Notes under the pieces: model-generated
Seen by the model: the letters and a program-made list of their open reading frames with translations, nothing else
Databases searched by the model: none
What the model was told of the DNA's origin: nothing
Source of the DNA: Terriglobales bacterium
GTDB lineage: Bacteria; Acidobacteriota; Terriglobia; Terriglobales; Acidobacteriaceae
Direction: 5' to 3'
Length of the DNA: 39,877 nt
Assembly: GCA_035454605.1 (NCBI GenBank)
Contig: DATIGQ010000014.1
Location: forward strand, 1-39,877
Shown: positions 23,313 to 31,949 of the stretch, in pieces
Layout of the letters: every line of letters starts with the position of its first letter
Position numbering within the stretch: position 1 is the stretch's first letter
Position numbers and translations under genes: made by a program

Positions 23313-24356
23313 ATGGCGCGAGACGACGCTTTCATTTCCCGAGCGGGCAGGTCTCCGGCTTCCGCGCGCGGCCGTTCCGCGCGTCCCTTGGACGATTCAG
23401 GCGAGGACGATTTTCCTCGCGAACTGGACATTGATGCCGCAGAGGAATCGCCCTTCCTGCGGGCCGAGAAGCGCATACCGGTCCGCCGCGGGCCTATTCC
23501 CCGACGCACCGCCGACCGCCTGAAGCAGATGCTCATGGTCCTGACCGTCCTGGGACTGGTGGGCAGCGCGGTCACGCTCGTCTACGGTTACGGTGCGCGC
23601 TCCTGGCGCTTCCGGCTGCAATCCGCCGACCACATCCAGATCAACGGCATCGAGAAAGTCGCGCCTGCGCAGGTGCTGGCCGTCTTCCGTCCCGACCTGG
23701 GACACCAGGTTTTCTCTGTCCCTCTGGAAGAGCGCAAGAAAGAGTTGCAGGAGATTTCCTGGGTGGAATCCGCCACGGTGATGCGGCTGCTCCCCGACCG
23801 CATCAAGGTTGACGTGCGCGAGCGTACGCCGGTTGCCTTCACACGCGTGGCATCGCGCATCGCCCTGATCGACGCTGCCGGCGTAATCCTGGAAATGCCT
23901 CCCGGCCGCGCCGAAGGATATTCGTTCCCCGTCATCCTGGGGATGACCGAGGACGAGCCCCTCTCCACCCGTGCCGCGCGCATGAAGATCTACGACGAAC
24001 TGGTGAACGACCTGAACTCCGAAGGCGGCAACTATGCCAACGACCTCAGCGAAATCGACCTCAGTGATCCCGAGGACGTGAAAGTTCTGGTGGCTGATCC
24101 GGCCGGAGCGGTGCTCATCCATCTGGGCTCGGCGCACTACCTGAAGCGCTACAAGGTCTACATCGCGCATGCCGCCGAGTGGCGGCAGCAGTTCCAGAAG
24201 CTGGAGTCGGTGGACCTGCGCTATGACCGGCAGATCATCGTGAATCCGGACTCGCGCTCCTCTCCGATGAAGACGGATGACGCCGCGGCGAAGAAGCCCT
24301 CCGCCAAGACGACGAGCAAGGCCGCCCGCAGCGCGGGCAGAAAAGGAAGACGCTAG
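23313..24356 (+). CDS. ftsQ: FtsQ/DivIB-type cell division protein
   Basis: Bitopic divisome protein of 347 aa. The cytoplasmic N-terminus is long and charged (1-71), followed by a membrane segment (about 72-94) and a POTRA domain (about 103-175: IQINGIEKVAPAQVLAVF through VMRLLPDRIKVDVRERTPVAF), then the FtsQ beta domain with ALIDAAGVIL. The end is a Lys/Ala-rich tail (AAAKKPSAKTTSKAARSAGRKGRR in part), longer than in E. coli FtsQ (276 aa). It ends 4 nt before ftsA. In other bacteria FtsQ links FtsL and FtsB to the ring and regulates FtsWI. Confidence 0.93.
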   Translation: MARDDAFISRAGRSPASARGRSARPLDDSGEDDFPRELDIDAAEESPFLRAEKRIPVRRGPIPRRTADRLKQMLMVLTVLGLVGSAVTLVYGYGARSWRFRLQSADHIQINGIEKVAPAQVLAVFRPDLGHQVFSVPLEERKKELQEISWVESATVMRLLPDRIKVDVRERTPVAFTRVASRIALIDAAGVILEMPPGRAEGYSFPVILGMTEDEPLSTRAARMKIYDELVNDLNSEGGNYANDLSEIDLSDPEDVKVLVADPAGAVLIHLGSAHYLKRYKVYIAHAAEWRQQFQKLESVDLRYDRQIIVNPDSRSSPMKTDDAAAKKPSAKTTSKAARSAGRKGRR

Positions 24357-24360
24357 GCCC

Positions 24361-25611
24361 ATGCCCCACCCGCAAGCCAGCCTGGTGACCGCCATCGACA
24401 TGGGGAGCTCGAAGACCTGTGTGCTGGTGGCTGAAGTGGCCGAGAACGGCCTGCAGTATCGCGGTCACGGCGTTACCGAATCGCGCGGCACGCGCAAAGG
24501 CGCCATCGTGGACCTGGAGAAGGCGATCGCCGGGATCCAGCGCGCCTGCGAGCTTGCCGAGGAGGCTGCCGGAGCCTCCGTGGAACGCGCGCTGGTGGGA
24601 GTATCGGGCGTGCACATCCGCGGCATCAACAGCCGCGCCGGCGTGAGCGTGGCCACGCGGGCACGCGAGATTACGCGCGAAGATGTGCGCCAGGCGGTGG
24701 AGAAGGCGCGCGCTGTCGTGCTGCCCGACGACCGGGAGGTGCTGCACCTGCTGCCGCAAGAGTTCCTGCTCGACGAGCAGAACAGTATCCGCGACCCGCT
24801 GGGCATGCTGGGCAGCCGGCTGGAAGCCAAGGTGCACATGGTGACGGCAGCCGCGGCGGCGACCCAGACGGTGGTAAGCGCGGTGAACCGCGCCGGTGTG
24901 CAGGTGGACGACACGGTGTACGAAGCGCTGGCCTCGGCCGATGCCATCCTGCGTCCCGATGAGCGCGAACTGGGCGTGTGCCTGGCGGACATCGGCGCAG
25001 GCTCGACCGATTTGATCGTCTATCACGAAGGCTCCGTGGTGCATACCGCGGTGATTCCCATCGGCGGCGACCACTTCACCAACGACGTGGCCGTCGGTCT
25101 GCGCACGCCGCTCGGCGATGCCGAGAAGATCAAGTGTGCGTCCGGCAGCGCCCAGGTCAGCCGCGTGCCCGAGGGCAACGAGATCGAGGTGCCTTCGGTC
25201 GGCGACCGGCCTTCGCGGCTCATGCCGCAGCGTTCGCTGGCGGAGATCCTGGAACCGCGCGCGCAGGAATTGTTCGAGATGCTGCGCGACAACCTGGCGC
25301 ATTCCGGCGTGCTCGAACTGTGCGGCGCCGGATTGGTGCTGACCGGAGGCGGTTCCCGCCTGCGCGGCATGGCGCAGGTGGCGGAAGAAGTGCTCAAGCG
25401 CCCGGTGCGTTCCGCGGTGCCGGCGGTGCTGGACAAGATGCCGGCGACGCTCGCGGAGCCGGAGTTCTCTACCGCGCTGGGGATGATCTTCTACGGGCAT
25501 CGCGCCGTGGTGGCGCGCGGAGCCCAGCCGGAGAGTCTGCTGGGACGCCTGAAAGCGATGTTCGTAAAGAACGGCACGAATGGCAACGGAACGAACGGAC
25601 ACGGAAGGTGA
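24361..25611 (+). CDS. ftsA: FtsA, membrane anchor of the Z ring
   Basis: Actin-like ATPase of 416 aa. Nucleotide-site motifs are AIDMGSSKTCVLV (phosphate 1), LADIGAGSTDLIVY (phosphate 2) and LTGGGSRLRGM (adenosine). The SHS2/1C domain sits at about 85-170. The C-terminal membrane-targeting helix SLLGRLKAMFVKNG is followed by an extra Asn/Gly/Thr-rich tail (NGTNGNGTNGHGR). The start ATG 24361 lies 4 nt after ftsQ and behind AAGGAAG; an upstream in-frame start would overlap ftsQ by 80 nt and lacks family similarity. Confidence 0.96.
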   Translation: MPHPQASLVTAIDMGSSKTCVLVAEVAENGLQYRGHGVTESRGTRKGAIVDLEKAIAGIQRACELAEEAAGASVERALVGVSGVHIRGINSRAGVSVATRAREITREDVRQAVEKARAVVLPDDREVLHLLPQEFLLDEQNSIRDPLGMLGSRLEAKVHMVTAAAAATQTVVSAVNRAGVQVDDTVYEALASADAILRPDERELGVCLADIGAGSTDLIVYHEGSVVHTAVIPIGGDHFTNDVAVGLRTPLGDAEKIKCASGSAQVSRVPEGNEIEVPSVGDRPSRLMPQRSLAEILEPRAQELFEMLRDNLAHSGVLELCGAGLVLTGGGSRLRGMAQVAEEVLKRPVRSAVPAVLDKMPATLAEPEFSTALGMIFYGHRAVVARGAQPESLLGRLKAMFVKNGTNGNGTNGHGR

Positions 25612-25685
25612 GCAAAGAGCCTGCGCCGCTTGGGTGAGCACCGGGGGCGCGCCAGACCAGGACACAGCCTGAAGCGAGGGAGGAT

Positions 25686-26909
25686 ATGAGCGAAGGAACA
25701 GGAAACGGCGACATCCGCATCAAGTTCCACGAGGAAGCGCGCAACAAAGCCAGGCTCAAGGTGATCGGCGTGGGCGGCGGCGGCGGCAACGCCGTGAACC
25801 GCATGATCACGGCCCGCATGGAGGGCGTGGAATTCATCGTAGCCAACACCGATCAGCAGGCGCTGGAGCTTTCCAAGGCGCCGGTGAAGATCCAGCTGGG
25901 CGTCAAGCTCACCAATGGGCTGGGCGCCGGAGCGAACCCCGAAGTCGGGCGCAAGGCAGCGCTCGAGGACACGGACAAGATCATCGAGGCCTTGGAGGGC
26001 GCGGACATGGTGTTCGTTACCACCGGCCTGGGCGGCGGCACGGGCACGGGCGCCGCTCCCATCATCGCCTCCCTGGCTACGGAGATGGGCGCGCTGACGG
26101 TGGCGGTGGTGACCAAGCCGTTCGCCTTCGAGGGCAAGCGTCGCCGCCAGCAGGCGGAGCGCGGGCTGGCCGAACTGGTGGAGTCGGTGGACACGGTGTT
26201 GGTCATCCCCAACGAGAAGCTGCTGGGCGTGGCCCAGGACGCCGGCTTCTTCGAGTCCTTCCGCATCGCCGACGACATTCTGCGGCAAGGCGTGCAGGGC
26301 ATCTCCGACATCATCACCATTCCCGGCATCATCAACCGCGACTTTGCCGACGTGAAGACCATCATGGCCGGCATGGGGCACGCGGTGATGGGCACGGCCA
26401 CCGCCAAGGGGGAGCGGCGCGCCCTGGAAGCGGCGCAGAAGGCCATCGCTTCGCCGTTGCTGGAGGAAGGAGCCATCGACGGAGCGCGCGGCATCCTGAT
26501 CAACATCACCGGCTCCAACACGCTGCGGCTGGCGGAGGTGAACGAAGCCTCCACCATCATCCAGACCGCAGCCCACGAAGAAGCCAACATCATCTTCGGC
26601 GCGGTGCAGGATGAGCAGATGAAGGACGAAGTCAAGATCACGGTGATCGCCACCGGGTTCAAGACCTCGATGCCGCAACGGCGGGAGAGCGTGGTGTCGC
26701 AAGCCGCGGCGGCATTAGCCGCCACACGCATGGCTGCGTCCTACGTCCCCGCGGCAGCGGGTCAGCGCGTGGCCACGGCAGTGGCCGCGGGCGGCGCCCG
26801 GCGCGAGACACCGGCGCTCAATGCGGTGCGCGAATCGGTGACGGCCACCGTGGAGCACGACGACCTGGACGTGCCAACCTTCATCCGGCGGAGGGGAGAG
26901 GCACGATAA
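25686..26909 (+). CDS. ftsZ: FtsZ, tubulin-like division GTPase
   Basis: Cytoplasmic GTPase of 407 aa that forms the Z ring. [15 protein letters not shown] (26-40), the tubulin signature [10 protein letters not shown] (about 116-125) and the T7 loop with NRDFADVK are intact. A variable Ala-rich linker (about 335-385) leads to the C-terminal peptide [12 protein letters not shown], which binds FtsA in other bacteria. GGGAGG stands just before ATG 25686. Last gene of the dcw cluster; no clear terminator is visible in the 55 bp before the convergent kinase gene. Confidence 0.98.
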   Translation: MSEGTGNGDIRIKFHEEARNKARLKVIGVGGGGGNAVNRMITARMEGVEFIVANTDQQALELSKAPVKIQLGVKLTNGLGAGANPEVGRKAALEDTDKIIEALEGADMVFVTTGLGGGTGTGAAPIIASLATEMGALTVAVVTKPFAFEGKRRRQQAERGLAELVESVDTVLVIPNEKLLGVAQDAGFFESFRIADDILRQGVQGISDIITIPGIINRDFADVKTIMAGMGHAVMGTATAKGERRALEAAQKAIASPLLEEGAIDGARGILINITGSNTLRLAEVNEASTIIQTAAHEEANIIFGAVQDEQMKDEVKITVIATGFKTSMPQRRESVVSQAAAALAATRMAASYVPAAAGQRVATAVAAGGARRETPALNAVRESVTATVEHDDLDVPTFIRRRGEAR

Positions 26910-26964
26910 AGGGCGCAGCCGGGAGGTCCATCCGCCTCGGCCTGGGCTGGTAAGGCTGCGGGGG

Positions 26965-28665
26965 TCAGCGGCCCAGCACGCGCGCCACGCCCTGCACGGT
27001 CTGTGCGGTGCGAGCGGCTTGCAGGCCCTTGCGCGCGGAGTCGTTCGAGGGATCGATTTCCAGCGCTTGCGAGAAGGCTGCCTCGGCGCCGGCGTAGTCG
27101 CCGCGCTGCATGCGCAAGTAGCCGTCATTCGTCAATTCCTGCGAGCTGACGGTCCGCTGCCCGCTGTTCTTCCCCTTCGGACCTCTGCCTTTGCCCTTGC
27201 CGCGGGCAGCGGCGGAGCGGGAGTTCGGCCAGGCAGAAGGCTCACTCGCCGAACGCGTCGGCGTGACTGCAGCGCGCTCGGTAGAAGATTTGGTGGCTGG
27301 GCTCGCGACGGGACTCGCCTCCGTGGTCTCAGCATAGACCCTTCCGGTAGAGCCATCGCCACCGAACACTGCGATGCCGACAGCGATCAGCAGCACCGCA
27401 AGCGCTGCGGCTAACGCTACCCGGGAGCGCCGTCCAAAGCGGCTTTTCGGTGGTAGTGGAGCGGCCGCTGCCACCGGCGACGGCGTGTCGGTTCGCGTGA
27501 CGCTACCCATCAAGATGGTGCGGGTAAGCGGCGCAGACCCCGTCCTCGGGCCCAGGGACTGCAATGTCGCCTCCACCTGTTGCAGCGCAAGTGGCGGGAG
27601 GATGGCGTCCTCGACCGGCGCGGCTGGCGCCGGCTCGGCGGGTGGAGCGTCGGCCATGGCTGCAGCGGCCAGGGCCGCGGTGCTGAAGACCTGCGCGCAC
27701 GGTTCGGCGGAGACCAGAATGTTCGGATCCGCCAATGCCTGCGCCATCTCTTCACCGGTCTGAAAGCGCCGCGCCGCGTCCTTTTCCAGTGCCTTCAACA
27801 CCAGGTCCGACATGGCGGTGGAAATGTTCAGCCCTGGGTTGGTCAGATGTGGCGCCGTCGGTGGCGTCTGAATGTGGTGCCGCAGCAGATCGAAGGGATT
27901 CTCGGCAGTGAAAGGCACCCGCCCGGTGAGCATCTCAAACAGCACCACGCCCAGCGCATAGAGATCGGCGCGACCATCCACCTGAATGGTGCGGCTGGCG
28001 CGCGCCTGCTCCGGCGAAAGGTACTGCGGCGTGCCCAGAATGATGCCGGTCTGGGTATGCGCCGAGTCCTGGCCTGGGCTCTTGCTGAGCTTGGCAATGC
28101 CGAAATCAAGCACCTTAACCAGGTCGCTGCCGTCCGGTTGCGCGATCAGCAGGATGTTCTCCGGCTTGACGTCACGATGGATGATGCCCAACCGATGGGC
28201 GGCATCCAGAGCGAGCGCGGCCTGGCGCGCAATGCCGGCGGCGCGTTCCACGGAGAGCCATCCCTTGCTCTGCAGGAGTTGCCGCAGGGATTGTCCCTCG
28301 ACCAGTTCCATGACGATGAAGGGGCGCCCGTCCTCGGTGGTATCGAAATCATCTAGGCGGACGGCATTGGGATGGCGCAGCTTGCGCGTGATCACCGCTT
28401 CGGTGCGGAAGCGATCCACGAACTGTGGTTCCGCGAGCAGCTTGCTGCTTACCACCTTGAGCGCGACGTCCTCCTGCAGGTGCACGTGACGGACGCGATA
28501 GACGGTGGCCATGCCGCCGGTGCCGATCTTTTCCAGCACCTCGTACTTGCCGCGCAGCACCATACCCGGAGTGAGCTCCGCCGCGTCCCGCAAAGCGTTC
28601 TGGTCCTTGGGGCAGATGGTGAACTCGGTCGGATATGTCGTACGGCAGCTCTCGCAATACTTCAT
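26965..28665 (-). CDS. Ser/Thr protein kinase with N-terminal zinc-ribbon-like motif, membrane segment and C-terminal TPR
   Basis: Hanks-type kinase, 566 aa from ATG 28665 (28677 and 28680 are alternative ATGs; the frame is open to 28863, but the extra residues look non-coding). N-terminus: CESC...CPKD (Cys 4, 7, 18), a zinc-ribbon-like start. Kinase: KIGTGGMATVY (47-57), Lys 70, HRD (163-165), DFG (187-189), GTPQYLSPEQA. After a Pro/Ala-rich stretch comes one membrane segment (about 415-435, VALAAALAVLLIAVGIAVF), then a Ser/Thr/Lys-rich linker and a single TPR pair at the end. All catalytic residues are present. It converges on ftsZ and is divergent from the transpeptidase at 28994; phosphorylation of division or wall proteins is only an inference from position. 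Confidence 0.92.
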   Translation of the reverse strand: MKYCESCRTTYPTEFTICPKDQNALRDAAELTPGMVLRGKYEVLEKIGTGGMATVYRVRHVHLQEDVALKVVSSKLLAEPQFVDRFRTEAVITRKLRHPNAVRLDDFDTTEDGRPFIVMELVEGQSLRQLLQSKGWLSVERAAGIARQAALALDAAHRLGIIHRDVKPENILLIAQPDGSDLVKVLDFGIAKLSKSPGQDSAHTQTGIILGTPQYLSPEQARASRTIQVDGRADLYALGVVLFEMLTGRVPFTAENPFDLLRHHIQTPPTAPHLTNPGLNISTAMSDLVLKALEKDAARRFQTGEEMAQALADPNILVSAEPCAQVFSTAALAAAAMADAPPAEPAPAAPVEDAILPPLALQQVEATLQSLGPRTGSAPLTRTILMGSVTRTDTPSPVAAAAPLPPKSRFGRRSRVALAAALAVLLIAVGIAVFGGDGSTGRVYAETTEASPVASPATKSSTERAAVTPTRSASEPSAWPNSRSAAARGKGKGRGPKGKNSGQRTVSSQELTNDGYLRMQRGDYAGAEAAFSQALEIDPSNDSARKGLQAARTAQTVQGVARVLGR

Positions 28666-28993
28666 GGCAGTGTCCATCATAGGATCAGGTGGTGAGCCAG
28701 GAGCAGGTCTCATAAGTGAGGGGCGTATACCTGCCCTAAGGTCACGGCGGCGGAGCGAGAGCCAGTTGTCAGCGAGCAGAGACCCCGTCACCAACCGAGT
28801 TACGGGGGCGAACTCGCCCCGAGGTGATGCTTTAATCCATTGATTACAGACGGTTTGCCGCAATCCATGCGCGAAGGTACACCACCATTTGGGTATTGAA
28901 ACCGGAGTGCAAATCCCTTACTATCACGCCATTGATACTCCGTGTGGGCCGGCGGAAGCCGGATACCACGCGGCTAATTTTTTCGGACTCCAC
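28666..28993. other. divergent intergenic region between kinase and transpeptidase genes
   Basis: A 328-bp stretch with no supported gene. It holds the plus-strand promoter at 28896-28924. I found no convincing promoter for the kinase on the minus strand. Both flanking frames stay open into this region, which is why longer versions of both genes can be drawn. Confidence 0.6.
28896..28924 (+). promoter_or_regulatory. promoter of the penicillin-binding transpeptidase gene
   Basis: TTGAAA (28896-28901, 5/6) and TACTAT (28919-28924, 4/6) with a 17-bp spacer. Transcription from about 28931 places the promoter inside the longest open frame, supporting the later GTG start at 28994. Confidence 0.55.
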
Positions 28994-30220
28994 GTGACCA
29001 GAAAGCTCCCCATTCGAGCGACCCTTATCTCGACTGCACTGCTAGTGTGGCTACTTTCCGACCTTGCCGGCGCAGCCACCGCCAGCCAGACGACAAGCCA
29101 AACCGCCAAAACGAAATCAGGTTCCACGCAAGCCAAGAGCGGTTCCAAGAAGTCCACAACTCGGAAGACCGCGACGAAGAAGCGGCGCTACCGTCGCTAT
29201 GAACGCTTTTACACCAGCTCCTACGCGGACGACGTGACTGCGGGGGACGAAATCGAGGGCGAAGACCCGGTGGTGCGTGAGGCCGCGCTGGAAGCTCTGG
29301 GTCGCATGAACGGCACAGTGGTCGTGATTGACTCGTTCACGGGGCGCATCCTGACCCTGGTGAACCAGAAGTTGGCGCTTTCCGAGGGCGCGCAGCCTTG
29401 CTCCACCTTCAAGGTGGCGGTGGCGCTGGCGGCGCTGAATGATGCCGTGGTGACGCGCGAGGAGGAAGTGGTGCTGGGATTCACCCGGCGCCGGCGCCGG
29501 GTTCCGCGCCGGCCCATCACCATGAATCTGACCAAGGCCACGGCGGAGTCGAACAACGGGTACTTCCAGGTGCTGGGCCGCAGACTGGGGTTCGAACGGG
29601 TGAGCCGCTACGCGCACGAGTTCGGGATGGGCGAGCTGGCGGGCTGGGGGATCGAGGGCGAGCATCCCGGCACCTTCCCGGAGACGGAGCCGGCGGCGGG
29701 CGTGGGCCTGTTGTGCTCGCACGGCGAGGGCATCCGCATGACACCGCTGCAACTGGGCGCGTTCATGGCCGCCATCGCCAACGGCGGCACGCTTTACTAT
29801 CTGCAGCACCCCACCACGACGGAAGAACTAACGTCCTTCCAGCCCCGCATCAAGCGCGAATTGAACATTGGGTCGCTGATCCCGGAGGTTTCCGAGGGCA
29901 TGGTGGGCGCGGTGGAGTACGGCAGCGCGCGCAGCTTGCGCTACAACTTCTGGGAAGAGACGGTGGCGGGCAAGACCGGCACCTGTTCGCACAACGGTAC
30001 CCGCTTCGGGTGGTTCGCGTCGTGGACGCCGACCGAGCGCGGACCCCTGGTGACGGTGGTGTTCCTGCAGGGCGGACGGCCGACGTTCGGTCCGCGCGCC
30101 GCGGAAATCACCGGCCGCTTCTACCGCAACCTTTACGATCGTAACTACTTCGCCGGTCGCGCGACCGCGCAAACGCAGGGAGCCTCCGAGGAAACCGGCG
30201 GCAGCGGCACGTCGCACTAG
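28994..30220 (+). CDS. penicillin-binding transpeptidase-domain protein, secreted or membrane-anchored
   Basis: Serine acyl-transferase of the PBP class B/class D beta-lactamase fold, 408 aa from GTG 28994. N-terminal signal or anchor (LPIRATLISTALLVWLLSDLAGAATAS), a 45-residue Ser/Thr/Lys-rich linker with basic KKRRYRRYERF, then the catalytic domain: STFK with Ser 137 and Lys 140, SNN (186-188) and KTG from Lys 327. All three catalytic motifs are intact. No PBP dimerisation domain is present, so it is much shorter than FtsI or PBP2. VVVIDSFTGRILTLVNQK resembles the strand before the active site in class B PBPs. A role in side-wall crosslinking or beta-lactam response is possible. No Shine-Dalgarno is visible at the GTG. 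Confidence 0.82.
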   Translation: MTRKLPIRATLISTALLVWLLSDLAGAATASQTTSQTAKTKSGSTQAKSGSKKSTTRKTATKKRRYRRYERFYTSSYADDVTAGDEIEGEDPVVREAALEALGRMNGTVVVIDSFTGRILTLVNQKLALSEGAQPCSTFKVAVALAALNDAVVTREEEVVLGFTRRRRRVPRRPITMNLTKATAESNNGYFQVLGRRLGFERVSRYAHEFGMGELAGWGIEGEHPGTFPETEPAAGVGLLCSHGEGIRMTPLQLGAFMAAIANGGTLYYLQHPTTTEELTSFQPRIKRELNIGSLIPEVSEGMVGAVEYGSARSLRYNFWEETVAGKTGTCSHNGTRFGWFASWTPTERGPLVTVVFLQGGRPTFGPRAAEITGRFYRNLYDRNYFAGRATAQTQGASEETGGSGTSH

Positions 30221-30298
30221 CGCGCTTCGCGCAGACCTCCTTCAACCGGAGCCATTGAGCAGCCGGGGGGTTCTCTCACCGACAGGTCCGGTACGGGT

Positions 30299-30304
30299 TA
30301 TAAT
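30299..30304 (+). promoter_or_regulatory. TATAAT -10 box upstream of the PEGA-domain gene
   Basis: A perfect TATAAT 52 bp before the ATG at 30356; no good -35 is seen at 16-18 bp. Confidence 0.5.
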
Positions 30305-30355
30305 GCGGGTCGTCCTTGGGTTCCCATCCCCAATCCCTCACCGAGGATTTCCACA

Positions 30356-31060
30356 ATGAACCTTTCACGGATTCTCCTTCTCCTGCTCCTGATTAGCCCA
30401 ACAGTGGGCCTAGGCGAAAACCCACGAGTGTTCGTTACCGATAGCAAGAGCTGGGAAGTTTCCGGCGGGTTCGCCGGCACCAGCGAAGGCTTCGCCGGCG
30501 GTACGAGCGGCGGTGCCCGCCCACAGACTGCGGAAATCATCAAGACTTTTGGGGAAAAATGCTCTGGGGTGACCATCAACAACCGTCCAGACCGCGCCGA
30601 CTATGTGGTTCTACTGGACCACGAAGGTGGTAAGGGCTGGATTCGGAAGGACAACAAGGTCGCAGTGTTTAACCGCGATGGAGATTCGATTGTCAGCAAG
30701 TCCACTCGTTCCCTGGGTGGATCCGTAGAAACTGCATGCGAAGCGATTCTGAGGGAGTGGTCCAGCGGCGGCGCTGAGCGTGCAGCCGCGGCCGCGCGAG
30801 AACAGACCACCGCCAAGGCCGCTTCTCCGGCGCCGGCACCCGCTGCTTCGCCCGCCAAAGTCGACGTATCCTCGGAACCAAGCGGAGCCGATATAGAGGT
30901 GGACGGAGCCTTTGCGGGCAGCACACCTTCGACGTTGGAGCTGGCGCAGGGGGAACACGTGATCGCGGTGAAGAAATCCGGATACAAGCCATGGGAGCGC
31001 AAGGTCAAGATTACCGGCGGAAGTATTCGACTGAGCGCGGATCTCGAAAAGATCCCATAA
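30356..31060 (+). CDS. secreted protein with C-terminal PEGA domain
   Basis: Secreted or periplasmic protein of 234 aa. Signal peptide about 1-20 (ILLLLLLISPTVGLG). The middle region (about 25-130) contains a Gly-rich stretch and DRADYVVLLDHEGG, resembling proteins that detect or carry unknown ligands, but I cannot name a family. An Ala/Pro linker (about 140-165) leads to a PEGA domain: VDVSSEPSGADIEVDGAFAG, then TPSTLELAQGEHVIAVKKSGYKPWERKVKI. PEGA domains are surface-protein modules found near envelope anchors. GAGGA lies 8 nt before the ATG. It converges with the ABC ATPase gene, 49 bp away. Confidence 0.82.
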   Translation: MNLSRILLLLLLISPTVGLGENPRVFVTDSKSWEVSGGFAGTSEGFAGGTSGGARPQTAEIIKTFGEKCSGVTINNRPDRADYVVLLDHEGGKGWIRKDNKVAVFNRDGDSIVSKSTRSLGGSVETACEAILREWSSGGAERAAAAAREQTTAKAASPAPAPAASPAKVDVSSEPSGADIEVDGAFAGSTPSTLELAQGEHVIAVKKSGYKPWERKVKITGGSIRLSADLEKIP

Positions 31061-31109
31061 CACCCACCTTATCCCAGTTGCTGATCCCAGTTTCCTGGCA
31101 GAACGCTTA

Positions 31110-31847
31110 CTACGGTTTGCGCTCGTCCAGTTCGACCTTGCCGTCGCGGATGTGGATCACGCGGTGGGCGTGCTCGGCGATATCGTGCTCGTGAGTGACG
31201 AGAATGATGGTGTTGCCCTGTTTGTGCAGGCGGTCGAACAGCGCCATGATCTCGGCGCCGGTCTGCGAGTCCAGGTTGCCGGTGGGCTCGTCGGCCAGGA
31301 TGATGGAGGGAGAGTTCACCAGAGCGCGAGCGACGGCCACCCGCTGGCGCTGGCCGCCGGAAAGCTCGTTGGGCTTGTGGTGCATGCGGTCGGCAAGGTC
31401 CACCGCAGCCAGCGCGCCCTCGGCTTTCTGGATGCGCTCGGCGGCGGGCGTGCCGTTGTAGATGAGCGGCAGCTCGACGTTGTGCAGCGCAGTGGCCCGA
31501 GCCAGCAGGTTGAAGGTCTGGAAGACGAAGCCGATCTCCTTGTTGCGGATGCGGGCCAGTTCGTCGTCATCGAGTTCGCTGACCAGTTGTCCGTTGAGCC
31601 AGTACTGGCCCTTGCTGGGGGTGTCCAGGCAACCGATCAGGTTCATGAGGGTGGACTTGCCGGAACCCGAGGGGCCCATGATGGCGACGTACTCGCCGCG
31701 GTCAATACGCATGTCGACGCCGCGCAGAGCATGCACTTCCTCGGCGCCCATGTCGTAGGTCTTCCACAGGGCGTGGGTGAAGATCATGCAGTTGGGCGGC
31801 GGTGCGGGGATTGCGGCCTCGACCACGCTTGCGACTTGCGTTGCCAT
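31110..31847 (-). CDS. ABC transporter ATPase, LolD/MacB-like
   Basis: Cytoplasmic ATPase of 245 aa of the LolD/MacB/FtsE-type family. Walker [10 protein letters not shown] (58-66), Q-loop Gln 110, signature LSGGQRQRV (162-170), Walker [13 protein letters not shown] and the H-loop VTHEHD are all intact. The start ATG 31847 has GAGGAG at 7 nt; two upstream ATGs (31865, 31877) give longer forms with a worse site. It follows the MacA-like adaptor by 102 bp on the same strand, so the two probably form an operon. The permease expected for such a system is not in the window. Confidence 0.92.
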   Translation of the reverse strand: MATQVASVVEAAIPAPPPNCMIFTHALWKTYDMGAEEVHALRGVDMRIDRGEYVAIMGPSGSGKSTLMNLIGCLDTPSKGQYWLNGQLVSELDDDELARIRNKEIGFVFQTFNLLARATALHNVELPLIYNGTPAAERIQKAEGALAAVDLADRMHHKPNELSGGQRQRVAVARALVNSPSIILADEPTGNLDSQTGAEIMALFDRLHKQGNTIILVTHEHDIAEHAHRVIHIRDGKVELDERKP

Positions 31848-31949
31848 AGATTTCTCCTCGCTCATGACGCTTCCCACAGCCGGGCGGCCGTCGGGTCCCT
31901 TCGTATTCCTACCGTATTCCGGATTAGACGGCGGAAACCCGGCTTTGTC

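Noticed and set aside
28666-28863. N-terminal extension of the kinase
   Set aside because: Translation of this part shows no conserved sequence, and the zinc-ribbon-like start at 28665 is the natural beginning.
28889-28993. Earlier TTG start of the transpeptidase
   Set aside because: The promoter at 28896-28924 lies inside this stretch, and the signal peptide begins at 28994.
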